In this document: piece by piece, positions 1 through 10,817 of the stretch
How the letters are laid out: each line of letters opens with the position of its first letter
Numbering within the stretch: the first letter of the stretch is position 1
Assembly: GCF_040183065.1 (NCBI RefSeq)
Contig: NW_027185501.1
Span: 1,576,001 to 1,640,000 of the forward strand
Origin: Periplaneta americana
Lineage: Eukaryota > Arthropoda > Insecta > Blattodea > Blattidae
Direction: 5' to 3'
Length of the DNA: 64,000 bases
Notes under the pieces: model-generated
What the model was told of the DNA's origin: nothing
The model's input: the letters and a program-made list of their open reading frames with translations, nothing else
The model's database searches: none
Position numbers and translations under genes: made by a program

Positions 1-875
1 CAGAGCCAAAATAAACAGATCACTGCGGCGATATATCACCTTGACCAACATGTGGCGAATACAAATAAACACAAACAAAACACAAACATGCTTCCTCCGT
101 CCCTCCCTCCGCTCCAGCACAGTAAACGCCAGCCCCATCATAATCGGTACCACCCAAATCCCACTCCGGCGACAACTCACCTATCTCGGCATCCCAATAA
201 ACTCCAAATTACCCTGTACCACTCTTGCCAATAACACCTGGAACAATTTTAATGCGGCCACCTAAGCAATCAGCTACCTTAGTGGCATCAGACGCCCAGG
301 CTGCTCAACTCCAACACTCCTCCAACTTTACAAAGCATTGGTTTGATCACTTTGTATGCACCCCTCCATATTCCTAGTACAAACATCCAACTCCAACAGA
401 CGCAAATTTGAGGCAAGAGAAAGGCGCATTCTAAGATCAATTTCCGGACTCCCAAGACGAAGCACCAATCACACCGTATATCACACAACAACCACAACAC
501 CACTCTTCACACACCTACAAGACATCAACGACAAATACACATTCTCCGCACTCAACAGGCAATACACACACACACTCTTCACACAACCACCCCGACACAA
601 ATAACAGAACAACAATAGAAAAACTACTCATACACTACCACGATCCACAACATCCACAGTAAAACATATATAAACATAAAAGAATTACATGTTGACTCAT
701 CTGCGTATCGCCGCTAACCAATAAAAAGAGAGAGAGACGATGGTGACCAACATCCCTAAGCACTAAAAACATGAACCAGCGGACAACCATAATAGAAAAT
801 AGAAAACTACAATAGTCAAAAGATATAATGACACGCATCGGGATTTCTTGTTCCAAAAAAAAAAATTAAATTAAA
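1..875 (+). mobile_element. Jockey-like LINE, 5'-truncated 3' end
   Basis: The conceptual translation shows the palm-to-thumb part of a non-LTR reverse transcriptase: a WRIQIN..KTQ stretch (usually KWRIKINPSKTQ) near 50-90, then TYLGIPINSKL near 180-215, where the family has YLGI.LD..L. After a stop near 263 the other frame reads FEARERRILRSISGLP near 410-455, the C-terminal tail of such proteins. The coding part ends by 604 and is followed by about 250 bases of untranslated sequence and an A-rich tail near 856-875. It has several stops and frame changes. The Jockey clade is inferred from the lack of RNase H and the layout. The left end is cut by the window edge. Confidence 0.7.
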
Positions 876-1559
876 CACTGACACCAAAAAAATTGTTTAT
901 CCTTTCAAATTTTAATCATCTGTTGTTCCACCTTGCTGTTATGTAAACATGTACACTTTTTTATTATGTTATCATGTATTCCATGTGTATTGATCACGAC
1001 GGCAGAAGAGGGCACAACAGTAAGTCCCTGAAACAGCCGCCGGCAATGTATACTCTTTGTATATTTTACCGGAATAAAACGTTTGAATCCGAAATCGGAC
1101 CTCACTTCCCTGAAGATGGCTGCAGAGATAGCAGTCGAAATCTTGGAACATTCCAAAATCCTAACTCGGCTGACATCCCGCGAAAACATATTAACGAACC
1201 AACGCCGAGAAAGCCTCAAATCATACATGAAAACGGTCAATTTTCCAAAGTAAATGAACCAGATATAGTTTGAAGGTTTGAAATATATATTAGACTGTGG
1301 TAGAACACTGCAGTCCCGCCATCTAGGCGGGATTGTGTTGCTGCGGTGTGAATGGATTCAAATCCCGCTGTACTCACAATAATTCGCGTCGGTTTCGCAC
1401 ATAGACAAATAACAGAGCGTACGCAAAACATCTTTTTTTATGTTTAATATTGGTCAACCAGCAAACTTGCTATACAGACCACTGTTAAATTATGGAATAT
1501 CACATGCAGAATATCATGCTGAGCTTGGCTCTAAAGGCTCCTCTAATTAATTTAAATTA
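876..1559. other. Non-coding stretch with two hairpins
   Basis: I recognise no gene. Opposed open frames at 905-1273 resemble no family I know. Two structures stand out: a hammerhead-core-like motif at 1110-1140 followed by a TTGGAA/TTCCAA hairpin (1143-1156), and a perfect 7-bp stem TCCCGCC/GGCGGGA at 1314-1332. It probably derives from an old repeat. Confidence 0.4.
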
Positions 1560-1618
1560 ATTAATTAAACATTTTTTTTAATTATGTGAAAAAAAATATG
1601 ATGATTTTCTGTGTTAAA

Positions 1619-4353
1619 TTATGAAGAGTCGTCAGTATCACTAAGAAGGATGTCTTGAGGGAGTTTCCTTTTAAGTCGAGATGGCTGACAAGATTTTGCT
1701 CCAATGTTATATGTCACAGCTCCAGGAATACCAGGAAATTTGTTGAAGAAAGATTTTGACATTGAATGGATGTACTGTTCTAGTGGAAGAATTCCCAATT
1801 CTTGATGCAGTTGTTGATTTCTTTCAAATCAGGGGGTATTTGTTGCAGTACACAGGAACTTGTTCTGGAGAACTTGTCGGCGATGCATGTGTGTCTTATT
1901 TGCAGTCCCCCACACTGGCGCTGCATAAGTTAAAAGAGGTCGTACAAGCGAGGTGTAGAGTAGCATTGAACAGTCCAATCCAATTTGTGAACGTCTATTA
2001 ACCAAAGGGTATAATTTTCGAATTCTAGAAGAGGTTAGTGTAACAATGCGAGTTATATGGGCATTCCATGTGAGTTTCGTGTCTAATAATATTCCCAAAT
2101 ATTTGACAGCTTCTTGACTAGAAAGCCATGTAACTTGTTCATTTAGAAGAACCAAAGGAGGTGGATTATGAATAGGCCTTAAAGAGAAGATTTTATCTTC
2201 TGTCTTGGTAATGTTAAGTAGTAATCTCCAATCAGAGAACCATTTAGACAGCTCCTGTAAGGATGTCTGAAGAGTGCTGATTGCAGTATTTAGGTTACTA
2301 TGAGAATAAAAGAGAACTGTATCGTCAGCATACATAGCTATGTGTGACGGTTGTAAACATGGAATGTCATATGTGAAGATATTGAAGAGAAGTGGTGACA
2401 GTATAGATCCTTGTGGTACTCCGGCTAAAACTGAACGAAGCGTTGATTTAATGCCATCTATACGTACTGAGAACTGACGCTCAGATAAAAAACTTTTCAC
2501 GATGCGTATGAGATAGTCAGGAAAACCAATTCTATATAATTTTAACATTAAACCATTATGCCAAACAGTATCAAATGCTTGGGCAATATCTACAAACACA
2601 GTGGCAGTATACTGTTTTTCTTCAAAGCCTTTTATAATGGATTCAGTGACTCTTTGCAGTTGGTGTGTTGTAGAATTTTTTGGACGAAAGCCAAACTGAA
2701 AATCTGGTATTATCTTGTTTTGGAACGTAAATTTACAAATGCGATGATGAATAACCTTCTCAAACAATTTCGATAGCGTGGGCAGTAAGCTAATAGGTCG
2801 ATAACTTGATGGCAAGTGCTTAGGTTTGTTAGGCTTATGAAAAACAATGATTTCAGCAAGCTTCCAGGCTCGAGGAAAGTACCCAATTAAAAGGGCAGCA
2901 TTGAAAATTATTGGCAAGTATGTAAGAGCTTTGTTGGTGAGCTTCTTTAGTGCAATGTTGGGTATAAGATCATGGCCTGCAGATTTTTTATTTGGAAGCC
3001 TTTGAATGAAGTGAGACAATTCTTGTGGAGTAGTATAGGAAATTTTCTCTGGCACAGTCGGTTTATTAATATTTTCTATAAGTTCTTTTTCTAATTCAGA
3101 GGTAGTCTGTTCATTTTTATTCTCGTTTGGGGTGAATACCTGTTGGTAATGAGATGCAAGCAAGTTACATTTCGACTCTGTGTCTGTGGCTATTTGAGAG
3201 TCTAACCGAAGTGTCGGGATGACTGTTGGCTCGCGTAGAATACGCTTTGTAGCGTACCAAAGGGTATTATCAGCTTCAGATAGAGATGATAAGTAAGACT
3301 GATATGACTGCAGGCGATGTTGTTCAAGATTTGTCTTGACTAATCGTATGAGATGACTCAGCTTCTTCCGCTACCATGGTTGCCTCTCTCGTTGCCATTG
3401 TCTACGTATACGATATTTTTCCTTAATTAATTGGAGTATGGAAGATGGTAAGTAGTAGCTCGTTAATGTCCGCTTGGAGCACATTGTAGAATAATTTACA
3501 CATGAGCATATTGTGTCCGTAAAATGTTGAACATCATTGTCAATATCTGTTGCTGTTAGTGGATGATATTCTGTGACTAACATTGAGTCTAGAGTCAACT
3601 GAAATTTATCCTAATCAACAAAACCATTAATAAGGCGTTGCACTTTAGGTGTTACATTAGGAGACAATTGGAAAGTAACCAACACTGGACAATGATCTGA
3701 ATCAAGTGTTGTTAATGATGCAATATAAGTTGGTAAATGCATATTCTTTTGAATTCCGATGTCAAGGATATCGGGAAGATTGGCGGGATTATATGGATAG
3801 TGTGTTGGTTCAGTTGGTGCGAGAATATGGAGACCAAGGTTATTAATGCAGTTGTAAAGACGATGTCCATTTGGGTTCGTTACTCTGCATCCCCATGTTG
3901 TGTGTTTACAGTTTAGATCGCCCACAAGAAGTGTTGAACCGACTGAAGGAAATAAAAGAGCAAGGTATGCAGTATTTAGCAGATATTTTTTGGGGGCTTA
4001 TAAGCACAAAATAAAACAAAATCATGGTTATTTTGACACTTAATTTTCATTCCGACTGTTTCTATATCAGACGTATAAGAAAGAAGGAGAACTTGATGAT
4101 GTGTAATATTTCGCTTAATTAAAATCGCAACACCACCAGATGCAGTTGAAGCATTCCTATCATATCTATATATTTTATATCCTGGAACAGTGAAGACTTC
4201 GTTTGGAAGAAGGTGAGTTTCTGTGATGCAGGCTATCATAATATTATGTGTTGACAAAAAGGCAATCAGAGAAGATCGTTTCATTCTAATACCATCAGCA
4301 TTCCAATTGATTATAGTGAGTTGATGAATAGAAATTTTATTATTTGCTGCCAT
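1619..4353 (-). pseudogene. Jockey LINE ORF2: endonuclease-reverse transcriptase
   Basis: The ATG at 4353 opens MAANNKIS. The APE-type endonuclease follows: NWNADG, ITETHL (catalytic E), SGGVAILIK, then GDLNCKH with the catalytic D and N, and LDSDHCPV with the terminal D-H pair near 3680. The reverse transcriptase occupies 3163-1829: SYRPISLLPTLSKLFEK, FGFRPKNSTTHQL, FVDIAQAFDTVW, GVPQGSILSPLLF and the AMYADDTVLF catalytic box, then KYLGILLDTKLTW. Frame breaks lie near 3976, 3600 and 3371. A single TGA at 1829-1831 interrupts an otherwise open tail that continues in frame to 1619 (ending LLSDTDDSS). There is no RNase H. In life it nicks target DNA and copies its own RNA in the nucleus. Confidence 0.88.
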
Positions 4354-4468
4354 TCTGGAAGTAAGATGACAGAGAAGAGATAAAGTAATCTTTAATTTCT
4401 GACAAGAATGGAGTCAATAAAGTGATAATGTGCGGAATAACCTTAGAGAGTAGAACGGTTAAGAGAGA

Positions 4469-4915
4469 TTAAGTGGAAGATGCTGGAGCAGGTTGACTTA
4501 TAGGGCGACGGTGACTCTGATCAAAGGATCCTTTCACTGCATTTTCATACGTCTTAGATCGAGAATTTGCTTGAAATTTTGACGTAGATGGTTGAGACAT
4601 TGAAGGATTTACTTGATGTTGCGAATCTTCTGTGCGTTGAAGTAATGGTTGCGAAGATTCTGGAACATGAGTCCGTTTTCCTTGTCTTAACTGAACACTA
4701 CGTGAGAGTTTTTCCTTCAATTGTAAATAGTTAGCTGGATGTTGTTGTTGACAGTTCACGCAATTAGGCTGTGTTGTTTTAGGATTTGGGCATTGAGAGA
4801 AATGATGAGCCTCTAGACATCGTACGCAGCGTGGTTCGAGTTGGCAGTAGTTCTTAGTATGACCAAAATTTTGCACCTTGTACACTGAGGAATCTCTTTA
4901 GATTGGCGTCTGATT
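4469..4915 (-). pseudogene. Jockey LINE ORF1, zinc-knuckle C-terminal part
   Basis: The frame reads IPQCTRCK, then after a one-base shift NFGHTKNYC, CVRCLEAHHFSQC and CVNCQQQHPANY. Together these give the CCHC knuckles that Jockey ORF1 proteins use to bind element RNA. A low-complexity S/Q-rich tail follows and ends at 4469, about 115 bases before the ORF2 start. It continues the protein block at 8045-8431. The intervening 3.1 kb is the piggyBac-like insertion. Confidence 0.82.
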
Positions 4916-5116
4916 TCGACTTTTTCGTCACTCGCACTGTTGGACTTTATCCAACACATTTTTATCTTTGATTATTATTCCTCTCATAGGTCATCTTTTG
5001 ACTAACACGCCAATTCTATTCCATTATTGACATTTCTCGATATGTTTACGAAAAGTTTCTTATATATTAACTGCTTAAAACAGTCAGTACTGTTTTAAAG
5101 GTAGTGGAGTGTGCAC

Positions 5117-5152
5117 CGTTTGACTATATCCAACGCGCTAGTGGCCGTGTAA
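5117..5152. repeat. Internal copy of the piggyBac-like right terminus
   Basis: The sequence GTTTGACTATATCCAAC followed by GCGCTAGTGGCCGTGTAA parallels the right terminus at 7980-8012 (GGTTGGACGAAATCCAAC, then GTGCGAGTGATTGTGTAA) in the same orientation. It could be a subterminal internal repeat, as in piggyBac, or the end of a short nested derivative spanning 4922-5152. Confidence 0.5.
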
Positions 5153-5210
5153 GCAAATTTGTGCTCTTGCTATTTTTATTTTTCTTAGCAATTTCATTTC
5201 CAAAAAGAGA

Positions 5211-5416
5211 TATTGTATGTATGTATGTATGTATGTATGTATGTATGTATGTATGTATGTATGTATGTATGTATGTATGTATGTATGTATGTATGTACGT
5301 ATGTATGCGAGCATGCATGTATGTATGTATGCATGTATGTAATTATTATGTATTTGTGTATATGTGTATGCATGTTTGTATGTATGCATGCATGTATGTA
5401 TGTGTATATATGTATA
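5211..5416. repeat. (TGTA)n microsatellite
   Basis: A perfect TATG/TGTA tetranucleotide tract runs from about 5214 to 5298. Interrupted GCATGTATG variants continue to about 5416. The open frames on both strands here (MYVCMYVC and THTYIHTY types) are artefacts of the repeat. Confidence 0.95.
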
Positions 5417-5444
5417 AGAATAGTCTCGTTTACATATTCTAGCT

Positions 5445-5636
5445 ATGTCAAAGTTGAAGACATCCCTGGAATTCTGCAAAAAATGGAAGAAGCAGAAGAA
5501 GAAGCAGAAGAAGAAGACGAAGAGCACAAAAAGAATGCAGCTACTAAGAACAATGAAAGTGATAGCGAATTTAGTGACGAAGAATGTGAACACAGCGAGC
5601 ATGAATCTGAATCAGAACTGGAGGTAGATGAAGTAT
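5445..5636 (+). pseudogene. Acidic N-terminus-like coding tract
   Basis: The frame reading KMEEAEEEAEEEDEEHKK, then SDSEFSDEECEHSEHESE, resembles the acidic N-terminal region of piggyBac-family transposases, which are rich in D/E/S and often carry SEHES-like strings. It leads directly into the 78-bp tandem array, whose first units keep the same frame (SVEIPGCEHSEHESQSELEE). Its position inside TTAA-flanked piggyBac-like termini supports this origin. No catalytic domain follows, so the assignment is an inference. Confidence 0.45.
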
Positions 5637-7578
5637 AAGGGGAGTGTTGAAATTCCATGTTGTGAACTCAGTGAACATGAATCTCAATCAGAACTGGAGG
5701 AAGATGAACGTGCAGAGAGGAGTGTTGAAATTCCAGGTTGTGAACACAGTGAACATGAATCTCAATCAGAATTGGAGGAAGATGAACGTGCACAGAGGAG
5801 TGTTGAAATTCCAGGTTGTGAACACAGTGAACATGAATCTGAATCAGAACTGGGGAAGATGAAGATGCACAAAGGAGTGTTGAAATTCCAGGTTTTGAAC
5901 ACAGTGAACATGAATCTGAGTCAGAACTGGAGGGAGATGAACGTACACAGTAGAGTGTTGAAATTCCAGGTTGTGAACACAGTGAACATGAATCTGAGTC
6001 AGAACTGGAGGGAGATGAACGTACACAGTAGAGTGTTGAAATTCCAGGTTGTGAACACAGTGAACATGAATCTGAATCAGAACTGGAGGGAGATGAACTT
6101 ACACAGTAGAGTGTTGAAATTCCAGATTGTGAACACAGTGAACATGAATCTAAATCATAACTGGAGGAAGTTGAAGGTGCACAGAGGATTGTTGAAATTC
6201 CAGGTTGTGAACACAGTGAACATGAATCTGAGTCAGAACTGGAGGGAGATGAACGTACACAGTAGAGTGTTGAAATTCCAGGTTGTGAACACAGTGAACA
6301 TGAATCTGAATCAGAACTGGAGGGAGATGAACTTACACAGTAGAGTGTTGAAATTCCAGATTGTGAACACAGTGAACATGAATCTGAATCATAACTGGAG
6401 GAAGTTGAAGGTGCACAGAGGATTGTTGAAATTCCAGGTTGTGAACACAGTGAACATGAATCTGAGTGAGAACTAGAGGGAGATGAACGTACACAGTGGA
6501 GTGTTGATATTCCAGGTTGTGAACACAGTGAACATGAATCTGAATCAGAACTGGGGAAGATGAAGATGCACAGAGGATTGTTGAAATTCCAGGTTGTGAA
6601 CACAGTGAACATGAATCTGAGTCAGAACTGGAGGGAGATGAACGTACACAGTAGAGTGTTGAAATTCCAGATTGTGAACACAGTGAACATGAATCTGAAT
6701 CATAACTGGAGGAAGTTGAAGGTGCACAGAGGATTGTTGAAATTCCAGGTTGTGAACACAGTGAACATGAATCTGAGTCAGAACTAGAGGGAGATGAACG
6801 TACACAGTGGAGTGTTGAAATTCCAGGTTGTGAACACAGTGAACATGAATCTGAATCAGAACTGGGGAAGATGAAGATGCACAGAGGATTGTTGAAATTC
6901 CAGGTTGTGAACACAGTGAACATGAATCTGAGTCAGAACTGGAGGGAGATGAACGTACACAGTAGAGTGTTGAAATTCCAGATTGTGAACACAGTGAACA
7001 TGAATCTGAATCATAACTGGAGGAAGTTGAAGGTGCACAGAGGATTGTTGAAATTCCAGGTTGTGAACACAGTGAACATGAATCTGAGTCAGAACTAGAG
7101 GGAGATGAACGTACACAGTGGAGTGTTGAAATTCCAGGTTGTGAACACAGTGAACATGAATCTGAATCATAACCGGAGGAAGATGAAGGTTCACAGGAGA
7201 ATATTTAAATTCCAGATTGTGAACACAGTGAGCATGAATCTGAATCATAACTGGAGGAAGATGAAGGTATATAGGGGAGTATTGATATTCCAGATTGTGA
7301 ACATGAATCTGAATAATAACTGGAGGAAGATGAAGGTACACAGGGGAGTATTGAAATTCCAGATTGTGAACACAGTGTACATGAATCTCAATCATAACTG
7401 GAGGAAGTTGAAGGTGCATAGAGGAGTGTTGAAATTCCAGGTTGTGAACGCAGTGAACATGGATCTAAATTGGAACTCGAGGGAGATGAAGATATACAGG
7501 GGAGTATTGAAATTCCGGGTTGTCAATCTGAATCAGATCTGGAGGAAGATGAAGGTACACAGGGGAGTGTTGAATGAT
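5583..7578 (+). repeat. 78-bp (26-codon) coding-derived minisatellite, about 25 units
   Basis: Units start with GTGTTGAAATTCCAGG at 5644, 5722 and 5800, exactly 78 bp apart; the next, at 5877, follows a one-base deletion. The unit reads as SVEIPGCEHSEHESESELEEDER plus three residues. The first units are open in this frame. Later units gain ACAGTAG or CATAACTGG stops and frame changes, so the array has mostly evolved as DNA. Higher-order repeats are visible: a three-unit block recurs at 234 bp (about 6026 and 6260), and a four-unit block recurs at 311 bp (6560-6787 and 6871-7098 encode identical 75-residue strings). The 3' units (7180-7575) are more divergent and include shortened ones. Confidence 0.93.
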
Positions 7579-7689
7579 TACAAAATAAGCATATGAATGT
7601 CCCATCGATTTGTGTTGAGATTAGGGCACACAAATCTTTTAACTATATGAGCTGTTACATTTATGACTGCTTGTAGCTGTATATATATT

Positions 7690-7738
7690 AATTTTATTAA
7701 TATTATTATTATTGTAATTATTATTATTATTATTAATA

Positions 7739-7810
<72 letters not shown>

Positions 7811-7835
7811 TCTTGTCTCGAAAAGGACAGGGCTG

Positions 7836-7877
<42 letters not shown>

Positions 7878-7880
7878 TGT
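7690..7880. repeat. (TTA)n and (TA)n microsatellites
   Basis: An ATT/TTA trinucleotide tract covers about 7690-7809 and a TA dinucleotide tract about 7838-7876, separated by a short unique stretch (CTCTTGTCTCGAAAAGG). Both lie inside the piggyBac-like element. Confidence 0.95.
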
Positions 7881-8044
7881 ATATATTAATATGTAATATA
7901 TACATATTAATATATAATATAACAAAGAATTCGCATATTTAGATTTTAAAAAACTGATTTCTTGAATAATTAATTGTAGGTTGGACGAAATCCAACGTGC
8001 GAGTGATTGTGTAATAATTGGGCATGCGAGTGATGAAAGGTTAA

Positions 8045-8431
8045 CTACACTGTAAAATAGGCGACTGAGATTTAGTATTGATTTACCTTGGTCATTGTTT
8101 CTAGTTCTATTGCACAAAGTGGAGTGGGCTGTTTGTTCTTTCCTAGGAGTCTCGTTACTTTATGAACTGGATAGTTAAGTTCTTCAAGGGCGACTTTTAT
8201 CTCTTGATCACTGAGAGAGTAGGGTACATTTCGAATAACAGCAGAAAATTTCTTTTCAGAGGGATTTTTATAAGTATAGTATTGCTGACGAATTGAGTCA
8301 AAGTAAGTAGTAAGTGATCGAAAATCATGGGATGTTGATGCGTATACTTTTATGATTGAACCTTTCAACTCTGTATGAAATTCTGATTGTACATAATTCT
8401 GTATGCTTTGTGATAAGAGCTGATAGTTCTC
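8045..8431 (-). pseudogene. Jockey LINE ORF1, middle (PRE domain) part
   Basis: Read leftward, the frame gives ENYQLLSQSIQNYVQSEF, a basic region, SEKKFSAVIRNVPYSLSD and EELNYPVHKVTRLL, ending in PLCAIELETMTKV. This is the PRE region that precedes the zinc knuckles of Jockey/I ORF1 proteins (family pattern FRVVIRNLHP...EELGF.V..V). A frameshift near 8080 moves the last residues (RLFYSVV) into another frame just before the piggyBac-like insertion. Confidence 0.85.
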
Positions 8432-8434
8432 AAT

Positions 8435-9229
8435 AGGTTCGTTCCAACAAGCGGTTCATGGATCAGTTCATGTACGGTTCCTGTATACTATCTTATGCGC
8501 ATGCGCTAGTTGAGCATCTGCTATGGTATGGAAACTGGACTGGACGCTGTTGGAACGCTTTCGCGGATCGTTATGTACTAAATCCAGAGATGCTATAACT
8601 GTAATCATCTTTGCTAAGAACGGGATGCTTATTATTATCGTTTCGCAGCTAATTCTAATTGCAGAAAATAGAATTTGGATCATTTTCTATAAAAAAGATG
8701 ACAAAAAAACATGGAAGGCAAGAATTCCGCCAATTCAATGTCGTGTACTGGGGGACTCTCATTTAAAAATAGTTCCTTTTTTAATTATTAATGCATGTAC
8801 GTTATTTATTATACTTTTAATCAAAGCTGCATGTTGAAATTGTAATTAACTATTTCAATACTCAAATAATTTCCATTCCCTTTCTTTTTGGCGAAAGTTT
8901 AAATTAAATCTCTAGTTTTAATATTTGTCTACACTGTCACTTTTCATCTTTAACCTAATTGATTTGAAAGTCGACCATGTCTTTCTTCAGTATCCAGGAG
9001 ACGTTGGTGAGCTTATGCGCATGCGCGTCTTGCGTACTCTTCCGTACATGCCTCGATCCGCGGACTATTTCTGACCGTTCCGAACCCGTGTCAAAAGCTT
9101 GTTGGAACGCCCGACTGCAGTACATGTTTCCGGTTCAGGACTGGTTCGGATTGTGTTGGAACGCTTTTTCTATACTGCGCATGCTCACGATGGTTACGGA
9201 CGGTTCCTGACTACTGTTGGAACGAACCT
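8435..9229. mobile_element. 795-bp MITE with GGTTCGTTCCAACA termini
   Basis: The ends are AGGTTCGTTCCAACA and TGTTGGAACGAACCT, perfect 15-bp inverted repeats flanked by AAT on both sides (8432-8434, 9230-9232). Alternatively, a TA duplication with ends one base further in fits equally well. The subterminal regions repeat GCGTTCCAACA-like and GCGCATGCGC motifs on both sides. The longest internal open frame (8523-8837) matches nothing I recognise. Either excision solution restores the LINE ORF1 reading frame. Confidence 0.85.
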
Positions 9230-9235
9230 AATGTT

Positions 9236-9506
9236 CTTTAAGCAGATAGGTGGAATTTTTTCCTTTTGAAGTGTAGAAGCAGCAGAAGGTTCCTCCATGC
9301 TGTCTTCCGTAGCTAAAGGCTGAAATCTGTTTTGAGTTGGAATGTTGGTGTAACACGTCATATTCTGTGCTGTTTCTGTATTTGAGCTTGTGCACGGCCG
9401 CTTATTAATTTGCATATTAGAAGGGGTTGCATTCAGATTAGGTACTGAGCAAAACATCTGTATTTGTCTATGCAAAATATTGACGCACAACTTGATTTGT
9501 TGCCAT
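9236..9506 (-). pseudogene. Jockey LINE ORF1, N-terminal part
   Basis: The probable start is ATGGCAACAAATCAA near 9506. After an early frame change the frame reads RFQPLATEDSMEE, then KEKIPPICLKN, typical of the low-complexity N-terminus and PPI..KN entry of Jockey ORF1. It joins ENYQLLSQ at 8431 once the MITE is taken out. Confidence 0.75.
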
Positions 9507-9510
9507 CTAT

Positions 9511-10084
9511 TGAGCAGTTATTGAAGGAACGAGGACTTATTGCCTACCACCATCGGTAGATGTCTCTCAGTTCATGTTGTAAACTGCAGTTGTAAACAGA
9601 GTCCGTGGATATAGGGAAGACCAGGTAACTTGATACCCTAAGGGTGAAACCTAACCATTTTTCCCCCATTACTACATATGCTAGTGGATTATGGTGATTA
9701 TCTAGTTTGAAGGTTGAATTTTCTTTTGCCAACTTCGTTTCGAATTTCGGTACTGACAAATACTACAACTGGTAGTGTTTTTGTAACTGCTATGTTGGTG
9801 TTGCTGTCGTACTCTATTTAAGCGGCGTCAGTACTGGCGTTATTGAAAATGTAATAGCACTAGGTTTCTGAGTCGGTTACTGGAAGATAGTGAAATTCGA
9901 ACTTATTAATAATTAATTAATATTAGTATTAATATTAATACATAATAGTTATTTTATGTGTTGCGTTGCGGTTATAAATTCAAGAATAGTCAGATAAGTA
10001 CGAATAAATATAATATACTTGGGCGTGATAATGCACGTGGGTAATCGATAGAAACATTATTTCACATTTTAATTAATTTCTTTC
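9511..10084. other. No gene seen
   Basis: AT-rich sequence upstream of the LINE ORF1. Part may be LINE 5' untranslated region, because a sharp 5' end was not located. An alternating TTAATATTAATATTA stretch lies near 9905-9945. Confidence 0.4.
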
Positions 10085-10817
10085 GTGTTTAGATTTTTAT
10101 TACAATGTAAAAAAAAATTAAATAGTGTGGCAGTGACTCCTCCAAGGAAGAAAATGTGTGGCATTCAGAGTACACTTCAGAAATCTGTAGTTCACATGTA
10201 TAATGAGTTGAAGAAAGAAGATAATGAAGAAGGAATTATGCTAACGGAGACAGAAATTACAACCAGAATAGCAAAATTATTAGAAGTAAGTATTCTTAAG
10301 CATACATTTCAAAGTGGTATTTAGTTTTAGGAGTTTGTACTAATAATTTCATGATTGTGGTCAAACAAAACAAATTTTTAGGTTAGGCCTAAATGTTTAA
10401 TCAAGTCAGTGATTTTCATATTGCCAAACTAAATACATTTAAGATACTGTAATACTGCAGTAGGTGACAGCTTAAATACATTTACAAATTAGACGAACAA
10501 ATAATCAAACAGCACGAAAGCAAATTTCCAGTTTTCTCTTTTGGTATTAAATTAACCGTTCAGATCACAATTTACATGCCACATCGGCCGAAGAAAATAC
10601 AAGTCATATTGTAATTATTAACTTGATATTGCAGCAAATATTACATGAATGTTGGCCTGTTATGGTGCTTAAAAACAATTCAGTTTTATATAATAACTAT
10701 ATAACATACTCTATAAAGCATAGGAACGTTGACTCTGGCTGAATAATTTATTCATGAGTGGTCTGAGTAATATTAAATATGGTTTTTCTTCAGAAAAGCT
10801 ACCCCACCCAATGTACT

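Larger units (their letters stand above)
4922..8040. mobile_element. piggyBac-like element in LINE ORF1, TTAA target
   Basis: The right end reads GCGAGTGATGAAAGG directly followed by TTAA (8041-8044). Read inward from the right, the terminus is CCTTTCATCACTCGCA, with the CCY start at a TTAA that is typical of piggyBac. The left end, TTTCGTCACTCGCAC (4924-4938), is the matching inverted terminus with a few bases lost at the junction. The interrupted LINE codons (FYSVV|KVEIRR) reconstruct a TTAA at the insertion point. Inside each terminus is a self-complementary segment, GTTGGA(N5)TCCAAC. The interior holds an acidic coding-like tract expanded into a minisatellite plus three microsatellites. 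No DDD transposase core is present, so the element is non-autonomous. Confidence 0.72.
1560..9510 (-). mobile_element. Jockey-type LINE, ORF1 interrupted by two transposons
   Basis: This is a two-ORF non-LTR retrotransposon read right to left. ORF1 (nucleocapsid-like, with PRE and CCHC zinc knuckles) starts near 9506, and ORF2 (endonuclease plus reverse transcriptase, no RNase H) runs from 4353 to 1619. An A-rich tail, seen as T-rich on the + strand, sits near 1568-1580. ORF1 is in three blocks: 9236-9506, 8045-8431 and 4469-4915. The gaps are exactly filled by a 795-bp MITE and a piggyBac-like element, and the flanking protein reads on across each gap. Without the insertions the LINE would be about 4 kb, normal for Jockey. 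Stops and frameshifts throughout make it inactive. Confidence 0.88.

Noticed and set aside
5104-5638. Open frames full of MYVC or THTYIH repeats
   Set aside because: They are translations of the TGTA microsatellite on both strands, with no independent coding signal.
5628-7596. Long open frames on both strands over the 78-bp array, including a 314-codon - strand frame
   Set aside because: The unit length is a multiple of three, so any stop-free frame stays open along the array. The frames switch with each indel, and the - strand frames share no family features.
7578-8117. Frames with poly-N and poly-IYIYI on the - strand and poly-L on the + strand
   Set aside because: Artefacts of the TTA and TA microsatellites. 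Only the last codons near 8045-8117 belong to a real remnant, the LINE ORF1.
8523-8837. 104-codon frame inside the MITE
   Set aside because: No recognisable domain, hydrophobic tail only, and wholly within a non-autonomous element.
9001-9200. GCGCATGCGC-type palindromes as regulatory sites
   Set aside because: They occur at both ends of the MITE and are part of its subterminal repeats.
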